64,000 nt of DNA from NCBI GenBank assembly GCA_022494885.1, contig JAGVSM010005047.1, positions 62,001 to 126,000 of the forward strand, read 5' to 3'. The position numbers were made by a program, and so were the translations under genes. Each line of letters starts with the position of its first letter. Positions within the stretch are counted from its first letter, which is position 1. Positions 11,036-20,959 of the stretch are shown here, in pieces. Below the pieces are notes generated by a model that saw only the letters and a list, made by a program, of their open reading frames with translations, was not told where the DNA came from and did no database searches. The DNA is from Micrasema longulum (taxonomy: Eukaryota; Arthropoda; Insecta; Trichoptera; Brachycentridae).

Positions 11036-11170
11036 TTCTGGTCCTGTGGCTAGCTTCTCGGTCTCACGGATCAAAGGTCCGTGGTTCGAATCCCACTTTG
11101 CCCTAAATTGATTCCCATTTTCAAATAGTGAGTTATTTACAACTCTTTTTTATTTATTTGGGTAAATCAT
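11036..11170 (+). mobile_element. SINE-2 copy (tRNA-derived)
   Basis: GGTCCTGTGGCTAGCTTCTC (A-box region) and B box GGTTCGAATCC are followed by the family body ATTGATTCCCATTTTCA and AGTGAGTTATTTACAACTC. The same family is at 25540-25680 and 47995-48165 on the + strand and at 38515-38670, 45618-45760 and about 37085-37205 on the - strand. The B box matches the polymerase III consensus. Confidence 0.75.
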
Positions 11171-11439
11171 AAGAATGCAAATATTTTTTTTATATTTTTA
11201 AATAAATAAAAAATCGAATACGGTTCGGTCAATTCAACTTAATTAAGTGTTTTGGGGTATGCTTAAGGTCGCAATAATGTTCAAAATGAAAATCGTCAGG
11301 TTTGATTTCACGTGTTCATATTTTTTGACGTTTAATCATCAGTGTGACCATTATGTGGAGCATAGTCTAGTCAGTTTAAAAAAAAATAATATTCAAATTA
11401 ATCACTCTCTAGGGGTAGAAAAGAGTACCAACCCAGGAA

Positions 11440-11625
11440 GCATCCGCAGTATATGGCCCAGCCGAATTTCTATGCATATTTATTGTTATAGATACCAACT
11501 ACTGTAACAAGAACATAATATAAAAATAATGTAAATATATGTCTCGACACGGGGTATGCCCAGTGAGGTGTTCATATAGAAAAAAAAGTAGCATGTGAAA
11601 TAAATAAAAAAATAAAACGTACCAC
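11440..11625 (+). mobile_element. LINE 3' tail, same as that in the 26.1-26.5 kb insertion
   Basis: The text AGATACCAACTACTGTAAC, AGAACATAATATAA, CTCGACACG, TATGCCCAGTG and GTGTTCATATAG also occurs at 26400-26490. It ends in an A-rich stretch with AAATAAATAAAAAA. No coding sequence is kept. Confidence 0.55.
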
Positions 11626-11629
11626 TTCC

Positions 11630-12230
11630 ACCTGATGGCAGTTGTCACCGGAGTTTGCTGTGACCGTTTTTATATTTCTTCATCCTCACAACGTCAAACC
11701 ACCGCGCACCCAAGATTCTTCTGAGACACCTGTTCTCAAAACTCGGCATTTTGATGTTTTGGGCCCTTGTGAAGTTTGCGCGATTTGCTCTCGTAGGGGG
11801 AGTAAGAGAATACGGTTCGCAAACGCACAATTTTATATCAATTCACGTTTCGCTAAAACAATTTACATGTATTTGGGCGGATTATGTCGAATACGTTTTA
11901 TTGCGTGTGTGTATTTTGATATGTAGCCGGTACGTATTCACGTTTGCCGTGTTATACGCAAAGTAAATACGGTAACTCCAAATTCAGACCATATATCGGG
12001 AAAATCTGTTTACAGTCTACTTGCCAATGGGAATTTTTTGTTATTTTCACATAACACGTGGTATGGCGAAGCTTTCTCTAACACACCCATGTAAAATTTT
12101 CCTCCATTTCCTCCGTTTCCTTCCTTTTTAAACCTTTTGTTAATTTTATTATTAATTATATATTTGTGTTAATAATAAGGAACTTTAGCCCCACGGGAAA
12201 TTAAATAAAAAAATATAAAACCAACATGAC
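11630..12230. other. No gene; A-rich LINE-like tail near 12160-12220
   Basis: Overlapping open frames at 11642-11966 have no recognisable domain. The end of the stretch, GGAACTTTAGCCCCACGGG followed by AAATTAAATAAAAAAA, looks like a retroelement 3' terminus. Confidence 0.35.
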
Positions 12231-12540
12231 ATGCATTTCAATAAGCACATGCACTGATTAGGACAAACATGCACTGATTATATATGAAAATATTCTATGT
12301 TGTTTGAGGAATAGTTGAAAAAAGGTAGAGGGGATGGAGGGATGGGGTGAGCTTAGTAGGTTTAGGGTGACCATTACAGTGGAACATCGTATAAAGGACT
12401 ATATTGAAAGATTGTTTGATTATTGATCAAAGGAACATTATTTTTTAAAGCTTTCCATATGTGAAATATTTCTATATTATTTACATCTACCCTTTATTAT
12501 TTGTATGTAAGATTTTAACTCCTGTATATTATTTATATAT

Positions 12541-12745
12541 TACAACAGAGATGAAGAACATTTAAGAGAAGGTAATATAGAAATCTAGGCATCTACAGGG
12601 CTTATGACCTGTCAATGGCTGGTTTAAGTGGCCACTTTACACACTGTGTAACATTCACCATTCTGCCCATATTCAAACATCTATATTCCTTTAATTCTTT
12701 CATCTGTTGATGTTTGTGAAGTTTAAGAGCTGAATATTAGTCATG
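12541..12745 (+). repeat. Repeat A copy, left of an inverted pair
   Basis: Repeat A is recognised by the blocks ACAACAGAGATGAAGAACAT, GAGAAGGTAATATAGAAATC, ATTTACAGGGCTTATGACCT (one change here), GGCTGGTTTAAGTGGCCACT and ATTCACCATTCTGCC. A copy in the opposite direction lies at 14575-14705, so the pair may be the ends of one 2.2-kb unit that includes the Penelope-like fragment. Confidence 0.75.
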
Positions 12746-13110
12746 ATTTTAACTGATTAGGTGATTTGCGAATTCGGAGAAATATTATTGTGAAGACAAT
12801 TTCATATGTTCTTTAACATGAATATCAAAATTTCTTAATGTTCTTCCAACTTAAGCTGAAGGACAAGAATTGCATTTTAATTGGTAAACACCTGAATTAT
12901 TTAATAAACTGTTTTCATCTTTATAATTAAGCAATAATTTACCAATATTGTTATTTGTATAAAAATCAGGTTTGATATTATTTGGTAAAAATTTGGATAC
13001 GTTTGTGGATATAGTATTTACAAAAATAATTCTTCTCCATTTATTATCATTATTAGTATTATTTTCATAACTGTTGATAGGACTGTGGACAGGAATTACT
13101 GTTGGCAATT
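12600..13110 (-). pseudogene. Penelope-like element fragment with GIY-YIG start, broken
   Basis: On the minus strand from 13108, the peptide contains RRIIFVNTISTNVSKFLP, IGKLLLNYKDENSLL and SGVYQLKCNSCPSA, then a stop at about 12848, and continues VGRTLRNFDIHVKEHMKLSS. The order (NIKP...LL..KD....SGVY.L.C..C....VGRT.R.F..H.KEH) fits the junction and GIY-YIG endonuclease start of Penelope-like retroelements. The same frame runs on into repeat A as LHKHQQMKELKEYRC, with further stops. The reverse transcriptase is absent, so this is a decayed 3' fragment. Confidence 0.6.
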
Positions 13111-13549
13111 AAATATCAATATTTAATAATATTTAGTTAAATGTTTGACCACAAAGTTAATGCTTTAAATATTAAGGAATACTTATCCATTAAAAAATAT
13201 ATCGGCCAAACTCTAACCTTTCTCCGGTCATCAAAATTTCTAGCGTGTGTTAAAATTCAACGATTCCGCGATGTTTTTCCGCTCGCCAAATCTTTTTCCG
13301 CCCGTTTCCGCCCTGTTGGACATTATTGGTTATTGAGCTTGACTGCTTTGCGAGTGAGCGCTTCTGTGTGGACGGGATGAATAATCCTAAAGTTTTCTTA
13401 GTCAGAAGTTGACGCATCGTCAGCACCCGGCGCTAACTTAAACGTACATTGTTGTATGTCGCTACTTAACGAATTTATATTTATATTTTACTTTCGTTGG
13501 CTATTTAAAATTAAAATAAAAACGTGATTTTTTTTGCAAACGAAGGGGA

Positions 13550-13620
13550 AAATATTTTCGAGAAGGAAACATGAAAGTCTAGATATTTTCAGGGCTTTGG
13601 ACCTGTATTGGTTTTTTTCT
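13550..13620 (+). repeat. Diverged repeat A fragment
   Basis: AGAAGGAAACATGAAAGTCT, then TTTTCAGGGCTTTGGACCTG, matches the first half of repeat A with several substitutions. Nearby 13200-13480 is somewhat GC-richer but matches nothing I recognise. Confidence 0.4.
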
Positions 13621-14570
13621 AAATGACTTCCAAAAATTTTATAAAGATTCTTTAAAAAAGCTTACCACGAGGAATGTTCCTCTGAAGTTTCGTGGTTTGG
13701 CCCTGAAAAATCGTGTGCTTTTAGAACTATTCAGTTTATACATATTATTTGATTTTGTATATTACAAGTGTGATGTTTTGTAGATTTCCTTCTACAGTAT
13801 CGAATTTAAGAATTAATTAATGAATAAATAACTTTGGAAACAGTGGCATTTTACCTGTATATGTTCATATATGTCAATAATATTCCACTGATATATGTAT
13901 ATGAGATTTAACTTAAATTATATTGTTTTATGCGCAACAGCGCAACGCGTCATTTATATTATAGTCTTTCTTCTTAAAATTTACTTGCTACATAATTTTT
14001 TTAATTCACAGGAAGATTCATACAAGTATTTATTATCACAAAAGAAAACACAAAAGCGACTTGAGCGGCGATAAAAATAATTTCAAGAGTGGTCTTAAAA
14101 TCACTGAGTAATCAAGTGTGTTTTTTACTCAAAGTTGCATTCGTTCAAAAATAAATTTAAATATCCCCGTTCTCCGGCGAGTGTGTAATTAGATATTCTT
14201 TTGTAGCTTTATCCCTAAGCTTTTCTCTACACTTGACTCTGCTTCACAAAAGGATCCAATAAGAAAAACACGAGAAAGGATCGAGCGAGCTTCAAGAGCT
14301 GGAATGATAAATTATTCATAATCCTTAAATAGAATTCGAAATATCCTTCCAACTAAAGAGGGCGGAAAGTTACGCCAAAAGGGTTGGATACATTCACTTT
14401 ATTTTATACAAAAGATTTTATTGAATTCTTATATCATATAAGCAGACCAAAAGTTAAATAATTTGAATACAAAATAATTATTAAACAATTTGATAACAAT
14501 CTAATTATTGTGATTTCCGGTATTATTATTTATATTATTTACGTGTAAGGGAATGTGAATGATTAAACAT
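13620..14570. other. No recognised feature
   Basis: AT-rich sequence between two inverted copies of repeat A. No open frame resembles a known domain. If the two repeat A copies are ends of one element, this is its decayed interior. Confidence 0.35.
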
Positions 14571-14574
14571 ATGC

Positions 14575-14705
14575 AGAATGGTAAATGTTACACAGTGTAA
14601 GAAGTGGCCACTTAAACCAGCCAAAGACAGGTCATTAGCCCTGTAAATGCCTAGACTTCCATATTACCTTCTCAAAAATATTTTACCTCTGTGTTACAAC
14701 TAATT
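14575..14705 (-). repeat. Repeat A copy, inverted relative to 12541
   Basis: Minus-strand reading gives TTGTAACACAGAGG, AGAAGGTAATATGGAAGTCT, TTTACAGGGCTAATGACCTG and GGCTGGTTTAAGTGGCCACT, ending near CATTCTGC. It mirrors the copy at 12541. Confidence 0.7.
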
Positions 14706-15485
14706 TAAACCTTATAATCATTTTTTAAATGTCATTTCTTTGTCATTTAAAATGGTCTGTCCATAAATGTACTTTGAAAATAAGTAGTTTTTTTTTGTTG
14801 TTTATTATAATTATTTGAATTTACCTTATTTTATTTTATTTTATTCAGGAAAACATACAGTATAATAAACATAATTTGAGAGCATAAAAAATTAACTTAA
14901 TTTTAATGGTCCAATGAAGTTTTCAAGATCATCCAAGGTTATCAATTAAATATTTTTATTATCTCTTTATAATTACGAGAATAATAATTATATTGTAAGT
15001 GAAAAAGAAACATTAAAAGTAAATTTTGTAATTACAAGAAAAAAACAATATTTCAGGAAACCCTGATAAATTATTAAGACTTATCGTTCTACAACTGACG
15101 GTTTTTATCTGTTACAAAAACGGTATGGTTAGCATTTATTTTAATTTTAGAGCTGGTCAATTTTTTTATTTATTTTAAAAATAAACAATATAAAAATACC
15201 TTAAAAATAGTATATTTTATGATAAAAATATATTAAACTAACCCAGCCTTTATTTAAAATCTCTGTAACATTTATTTTTACATTTTTATTGCTTTTCAAC
15301 GTGTACAGTCCATTAAAATCTTTAATAAAGTTTTCATATAAATTATTAAAATGTGCGCGCTTACACAACTAAAAATTGTATGTTTACTTGGTTCACCGAC
15401 ATGCACTGACACATTAACATAGGCTTATCAGATGAATTATAGAAAATAAAAGACGAGTGATACTTTCATCCACAAATTTGGATTA

Positions 15486-15534
15486 TCCAGTCACCGGTTT
15501 CATCGCTTTCGCGACACCTTCGAGACTGGTATCT
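15486..15534 (-). ncRNA. Hammerhead-like motif A, core altered
   Basis: Minus strand: stem I CCAGTC/GACTGG (6 bp), then CTCGAAG in place of CUGANGA, stem II GTCGC-GAAA-GCGAT, GAAA, and CCGG as a very short stem III. The stems are intact, but the core has extra or altered bases and the expected cleavage position reads G, which is not allowed. Probably inactive. It shares its unusual core with the copy at 32635. Confidence 0.5.
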
Positions 15535-15549
15535 TTACTAAGAAATTCA

Positions 15550-16610
15550 ATGTATTTAGATAATTATAATTAAAATTATTTTTTATGTTTCTAATCCTAT
15601 ATTTGTGGTGATATACTCATGTGTCTGTTTCATATAATGCTCGTCCCATCTAAACACAGTTCTTTTAGTCCTATGGAGTTGGGACTTACTGTCTCAAATA
15701 ATGTACAATAACCTTATGTATGTAAATAAATAAATAAATACAAAACAGAGGTATAAGATCAAAAACATTACAATAGTAAAAATAATATATGGCACATCAA
15801 TATGGCAAATAGTAAACTCAAACATTTGGAAAACCATCAAGGGGTTTCCTACTCAAATCCCTCCCACTAAGGAAAATCCAGTACTTAACTCCTCTCTTGA
15901 AAATAGTTTAATAGTCTAATAAAAAAAAGAAAGCACTGAACTTCCTCATTGTATTATATTTAATATGTAAAAAAAACACTAATGACGTTTAAAATAAATA
16001 AAATGTACGAACACAATTTTGACCGGAATCTATTTGCGATGTTTGCCTATTTGTATCTGCATAGTTAACAGTAACTAAAACCAATGCTTTCAGACTAGCC
16101 GTGAGTAAAGCTCGTAAGGGTAAAAACGTAGTAAAAAAATGCGATTTCCATTTCCAATCAGACTTGTATTCAGGATTCGGTTTTCAGTGTGTTCCCGAAC
16201 GAGTTTCCTTGCAGGGGGAGTGTGGGTGCGGAGTGCAGATCTAGTATTTATAATTATCGATATTGCTCGAACGCTGCACACACAATAATTTGTTAATACC
16301 ATTTTTTTATATGCGTATAAGTATATGTAAATATATACATATTTTTGTTTAAATTCTTTAAAAGTTATTTACAATTAGCTTTTTAATTCAATTACTTTTC
16401 TTATATCCATATATTTTTTTCTTTTTTGCTATGTAATTTTTCACTTTTTATTTTGCATGACAGTATGCTTTTTATTGTTTCTACATGTATACAAAAAAGC
16501 GTTGTTCATCTTTTAAATTATAACTTACTATGTTTGTACTTAACTGTACATTTTTTGTAAATGCCCCTTGGGCGTATTGTAAAATTAAATAAATAAATAA
16601 AACTAGGATG
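15550..16610. other. Retroelement 3' tails, otherwise no gene
   Basis: 15640-15740 (CTATGGAGTTGGGACTTACT followed by AAATAAATAAATAAAT) and 16500-16605 (CCCCTTGGGCGTATTGTAAA followed by AAATAAATAAATAAA) look like LINE 3' ends. An isolated MITE B end (CACTGAACTTCCTCATT) is at 15935-15951. No coding domain is seen. Confidence 0.45.
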
Positions 16611-16619
16611 TATACTGTA

Positions 16620-17235
16620 TGTCATTGTATGCTTGGGTTAACGGACATTGCATACTAACTGCATCATAGACCATACACGCAAACTGATGTTTTTTTTTAA
16701 AATTTAACTGATAGTAATAATAGCTAACTGTTGCATGCTGAAAAATTTCCTTTTTTGTCTCAGTTAATTATAACTTTGGGAATCAGTTGATCGACCCTAG
16801 GTGGACTAGAGGACACTCGTGGGGATTTTTATAATGCGCTTTCTTTTTACTGTAATGAATGGAAAAACATGTTATCTCTGTTTTACCCATGGCATGTCGT
16901 GGATCTTTATTTCAAATGCCTGTATCCCTTGCACTTATGCAGTTGAGTTTGCTCGGTCTTTTATATTATACTTAGTCTAAGGTAGGTAACGCACCCTGCC
17001 TCTACCGGGGGTGAGTCACAGAGGGGATAGGAGAGACCCTGAGGGCGGTTCCGGTCTGAGGGGCGAAGCAGGACCGGATCTCAGCACTTCCTGTATCTAC
17101 CCCGATTGCTTTAATCATCCGCAAGAAACTGCTTTTGAACTTTCCTTCTTTCTGTGTTTTTATTTCTGAATCCCTGAAGTAAATATAGTATCTTTATACA
17201 TAAATGACCGTATTTTTCAAGTGCAAAATTTAATG
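16620..17235. other. No recognised gene; GC-richer patch at 16980-17100
   Basis: The patch holds CTGCCTCTACCGGGGGTGAG and GGCGGTTCCGGTCTGAGGGG, perhaps a relic of a retroelement 5' region. I cannot assign it. Confidence 0.3.
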
Positions 17236-17958
17236 GGTGCATGAAATATTTTCGTTTTAATATGTTTGATACATAGTACTGTTGTCTGATAATAAAAAGA
17301 CACTTTATTCCTATTTATGCTACATTTAAGATATACTCGTATGATATATTGCGTTGCCCTCAACAATAAAAAAATAAATAAAAAAAACATCATAATTTAC
17401 ATGCAAGTATTCGTGTAAGAAAGGGATCTACAATATGTGCATATTTTATTTGTTTTTTTCTGTAAATATCTCTACCTTAGATGCGACTGGCTGTCAGTGT
17501 ATTATTTACATAAAAATAGACATATTATTATAAAGTGACATGGCTGATATTCTCTAACCCTATAAAACGAAGACAAATATTGTTTTGCCTGATTGTAGAT
17601 CTCATCGAGATGAATCCGGTGAGCATATTTATTTTTAATTTGTTGCAACAGAAATTGAAAACATTTTTGAGAAGGGAATATGGGAGTCTAGGCATTTACA
17701 GGGCTTATGACCTATCGTTGGCTGGTTTAAGTGGCCACTTTACACACTGTGTAACTTTCACCATTCTGCCTACGTTTGAACATCCACATTTCCTAACTCT
17801 TCCATCTGATGACTTTTGCCAGCCAGTCTGCAAGCATTTGGACATGCTCAAAACATTGTAATATACATTTATTTTTTTAAAACTTTTTGTACATAATACA
17901 TTGGCGGGCTTATTGCCAAATGGCAATTTCTTCCAACCAACCAACCAACCAATAAAAT
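17236..17958 (+). repeat. First copy of a 723-bp tandem duplication
   Basis: Positions 17236-17958 recur at 17976-18698 with an offset of exactly 740 bp and no difference that I can find by eye. The unit contains a repeat A copy (about 17640-17870) and the end of an antisense LINE (TTGGCGGGCTTATTGCCAAA, 17910-17930) with a (CCAA)n run. The copies are separated by 17 bp. The 108-codon open frames inside each unit are repeat A sequence, not genes. Confidence 0.9.
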
Positions 17959-17975
17959 GATGCAATGCAAATGAT

Positions 17976-18698
17976 GGTGCATGAAATATTTTCGTTTTAA
18001 TATGTTTGATACATAGTACTGTTGTCTGATAATAAAAAGACACTTTATTCCTATTTATGCTACATTTAAGATATACTCGTATGATATATTGCGTTGCCCT
18101 CAACAATAAAAAAATAAATAAAAAAAACATCATAATTTACATGCAAGTATTCGTGTAAGAAAGGGATCTACAATATGTGCATATTTTATTTGTTTTTTTC
18201 TGTAAATATCTCTACCTTAGATGCGACTGGCTGTCAGTGTATTATTTACATAAAAATAGACATATTATTATAAAGTGACATGGCTGATATTCTCTAACCC
18301 TATAAAACGAAGACAAATATTGTTTTGCCTGATTGTAGATCTCATCGAGATGAATCCGGTGAGCATATTTATTTTTAATTTGTTGCAACAGAAATTGAAA
18401 ACATTTTTGAGAAGGGAATATGGGAGTCTAGGCATTTACAGGGCTTATGACCTATCGTTGGCTGGTTTAAGTGGCCACTTTACACACTGTGTAACTTTCA
18501 CCATTCTGCCTACGTTTGAACATCCACATTTCCTAACTCTTCCATCTGATGACTTTTGCCAGCCAGTCTGCAAGCATTTGGACATGCTCAAAACATTGTA
18601 ATATACATTTATTTTTTTAAAACTTTTTGTACATAATACATTGGCGGGCTTATTGCCAAATGGCAATTTCTTCCAACCAACCAACCAACCAATAAAAT
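17976..18698 (+). repeat. Second copy of the 723-bp tandem duplication
   Basis: Matches 17236-17958 throughout. Both boundaries are sharp: at the left the flanks diverge before GGTGCATGAAAT, at the right after AATAAAAT. Near-identity implies a recent event or an assembly artefact. It carries repeat A at about 18380-18610. Confidence 0.9.
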
Positions 18699-18928
18699 AA
18701 ACGTTTCATTTTTATAATACAAGTTAAAACATATTCAATAGAAAATAAAGATTAAAATAAAGCTAAAGATATGTAAAAATATAAATAAATGTATTTGTGT
18801 ATAAATTACCCTAAATCAATACCATTATTAAATGGGAAAAGGGAAAAAAGAGGAAAGAGGAAAGGAGGAGAGATTAAGGAAGAGAAAGGAGATGATTCTT
18901 CAGACGTGATTTAAACAGATATACTGTA

Positions 18929-19101
18929 ATTATAATAATAAAAATACTTTATAGTTTTATTCCACTTTTATTTATAATTTTTTTACCAGTTACCGGGTTT
19001 CGTCGTGACCGGCATCGTCAGACTGGTATACTGGTAGCCTATAAAGTATTTTTATTATTATAATTAAAATGCAGTTCCACCAAGAAATGTCAGTAGAAAG
19101 A
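18929..19101 (-). mobile_element. 173-bp insertion with 12-bp target duplication and hammerhead-like motif
   Basis: AGATATACTGTA occurs at 18917-18928 and 19102-19113, immediately outside the insertion, and the LINE reading frame resumes across it. The insert has inverted blocks ATAATAAAAATACTTTATAG near its left and the complement CTATAAAGTATTTTTATTAT near its right, around a hammerhead-like motif. No protein is encoded. Variable target duplications and pLTR ribozymes are known for Penelope-like elements, so it may be a non-autonomous derivative; that is inference. Confidence 0.7.
18981..19029 (-). ncRNA. Hammerhead-like motif B, core intact, stem II weak
   Basis: Minus strand: stem I TACCAGT/ACTGGTA (7 bp), core CTGACGA (fits CUGANGA), a 13-nt stem II region, GAAA, then CCCGGTA giving a 2-3 bp stem III and the permitted cleavage triplet GUA. 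Stem II as written pairs poorly (TG/CA only), suggesting a small lesion. Such a short stem III is expected to work, if at all, as a dimer. Confidence 0.55.
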
Positions 19102-19599
19102 AGATATACTGTAGTAACATCTTTGATGGTGGATGGGAGATGATTCCACAGTCGAGCAGCACGGACACTATATGAGTTAGAGAAGAAAGACGAATTGTGG
19201 ATGGGTATTAAGAGGGTGCTTTGAGAATTAGAACGATGAGGTAAACCATGAACTGATTTATAACTTAATTTGCTTTAAAAAGTTACTTATCATACATATT
19301 TAGTCATCTTTTTACTGATCTTGTGTTAAGAAAAATACTTTGACTTCTTCACTATTATTCGTATTAAAACATTTTATGTTTGTCTCATAAATTTTAATTC
19401 ATTGTTAATTTGTAATTAATCATTTTTCTTTTTGATATTTTCCGCTTTAATCATAATAACTTATTAACAGTACCCACATTACATTATCTTTTAAAAGGTC
19501 AACACAGTACGTGACGACATCTGTGCCATACAATATCTGTTCTCGTATATTTATATAATATTTATTTTTTTGCGTTTTTATGATTGACCCAAACATTTC

Positions 19600-19715
19600 A
19601 ATTTTGGCGGGCATTTCCATCGAGTTTTATACAGCTCACTCTCATGAGATGGGCACCGAGTTCGAATCTCGGCCTCCTCATCTGTGAGTCCGCAACACTT
19701 ACCACGGGACCATGC
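19600..19715 (-). mobile_element. SINE-2-like fragment
   Basis: Minus strand: GGTCCCGTGGTAAGTGTTGC, GGACTCACAGATGAGG and the B-box-like GATTCGAACTC, with the body end as GGAAATGCCCGCC at the other side. It is diverged from the main SINE-2 copies. Confidence 0.5.
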
Positions 19716-20224
19716 CTTGGTTCTATTCAATAATTTATCGTTGATTTGTTTCATTGTTTTACTTGCAACTGAAATTCAAGTTAGTTAAATCAATGACTTT
19801 TATTAATTCTTGTGTGTCTATGATGTAACACGAGTCTACATAGGATACGAGATTTGATATATCCGTTTTGTTTTTTAAAATTATGAAGTTGTATTTTTTG
19901 TAATCTTCAAATGGACATTTTTACACAAGATTTTAATATGAACAATATTTATTCTTGCTATGCGAAGTATAATAATGTGAATGAAAGTGTCGCCAATACA
20001 ACGACGAATCTGTTTAACTGTATAAGAAAGAACACGACTATAGAACAAGGGAGATGAAGACGCTGTTCTGTAGGCGGTGTTTGTGTGAATGAGACAACAG
20101 CATCCAGATAGCACTATAGATACGTCGTGTACTATATGCATAAGACAAGGAAAACATCAGTCGTGTGTGTTTTCTCATTCGTTCAAATCAGTCGTTTATT
20201 GGCAGTGCGCGGGAGTTCACGCTA

Positions 20225-20410
20225 GAATGACCGGCGTAATTATGATTTAAAATTTAATCTGCTGTAACAGGCATAAATTATGTTAATAATTTTTGTCCCA
20301 ATGTTTTTTTTTCAAATGTCTGCACTTCAGAATATTTCGTCATTTGCTTAATGTAACACGACGTTACAGCGCCGTATCCAAGGGATTTTTTTTATCACAG
20401 TCTTTTAAGA
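20225..20410 (+). repeat. Unclassified repeat, second copy at 41075-41280
   Basis: Shares CTGTAACAGGCATAAATTA (one or two changes), TTTGCTTAATGTAACACGAC, GTTACAGCGCCGTATCC and CACAGTCTTTTAAGAG with 41075-41280 in the same orientation. No coding or clear terminal repeats; probably a MITE-like family. Confidence 0.5.
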
Positions 20411-20553
20411 GTTAAAATAACAGCTGATTTAAATCACGAATCATCATCCAGTTGCAATCGGGCCTTTTCACGTATTTCTTCACCTAACCTTCTTTACATA
20501 GTTAACATTATGGCTGATCGTTCGGTCAGCCGAAATTAATGAAAAAAATATAG

Positions 20554-20954
20554 TATTATGAAAATGAAACTTTTTTATTAGTGTTACACAATTTTTATTA
20601 TTTTACAAGAACACTACTACAGTTTTGGGAGAGCGTTCCTCCCATCGACGGTTGATATAAAACTAATATAGTAAACACAGAATATTGTTCACAATGTCAT
20701 AGAATTTAAACAAAAAATAAACAAATTAATCAGTGAAACTTAGAGCTAGGGGTTTTTTTTTTTTTTTAAGTTTCACTGATTAATTTGTTTATTTGCTGCT
20801 TAAATTCTATGACATTGTGAACGATATTCTGTGTTTATTATATTAGTTTTATATCACCCGTCGATGGGAGGAGTGCTCTCCCGAAACTGTAGTAGTGTTC
20901 TTGTAAAATAATAAAAATTGTGTAACACTAACAACAAAGTTTTATTTCATAATA
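20554..20954. mobile_element. Foldback element, two arms of about 187 bp
   Basis: 20554-20740 and 20769-20954 are reverse complements with only scattered differences (for example GAATATTGTTC against GAACGATATTC). Arms end TATTATG.AAAATGAAACTT and are joined by a short T-rich loop. No protein is encoded. A single-unit long hairpin like this fits a foldback MITE; the transcript would form long double-stranded RNA. Confidence 0.8.
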
Positions 20955-20959
20955 ATTTA

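Larger units (their letters stand above)
18720..19262 (-). mobile_element. LINE 3' fragment interrupted by a 173-bp ribozyme-bearing insertion
   Basis: The minus strand encodes SVHGLPHRSNSQSTLLIP, VRAARLWNHLPSTIKDVTTV and, after the insertion, SLFKSRLKNHLLSLP: the same C-terminus type as at 3481-4076 (HGL..RSSN...LLI, ADRLWNNLPTNVKDA, FKSRLK). The reading is broken at 18929-19101 by a short insertion with a 12-bp target duplication. It is a 5'-truncated, inactive copy. Confidence 0.7.

Noticed and set aside
12851..13108. 85-codon frame as a host GIY-YIG nuclease
   Set aside because: It is broken by a stop in the middle of the GIY-YIG motif and continues into repeat A; it fits a Penelope-like remnant.
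17535..17861. Two identical 108-codon open frames (also 18275-18601) that look like a duplicated gene
   Set aside because: They lie in the tandem duplication and translate repeat A plus flank; the protein has no domain and the identity follows from the DNA duplication.
18973..19030. CCGGTTTCG-type strings as transcription-factor or CpG sites
   Set aside because: The surrounding order of paired stems and CTGACGA/GAAA is explained better by a hammerhead-like fold.
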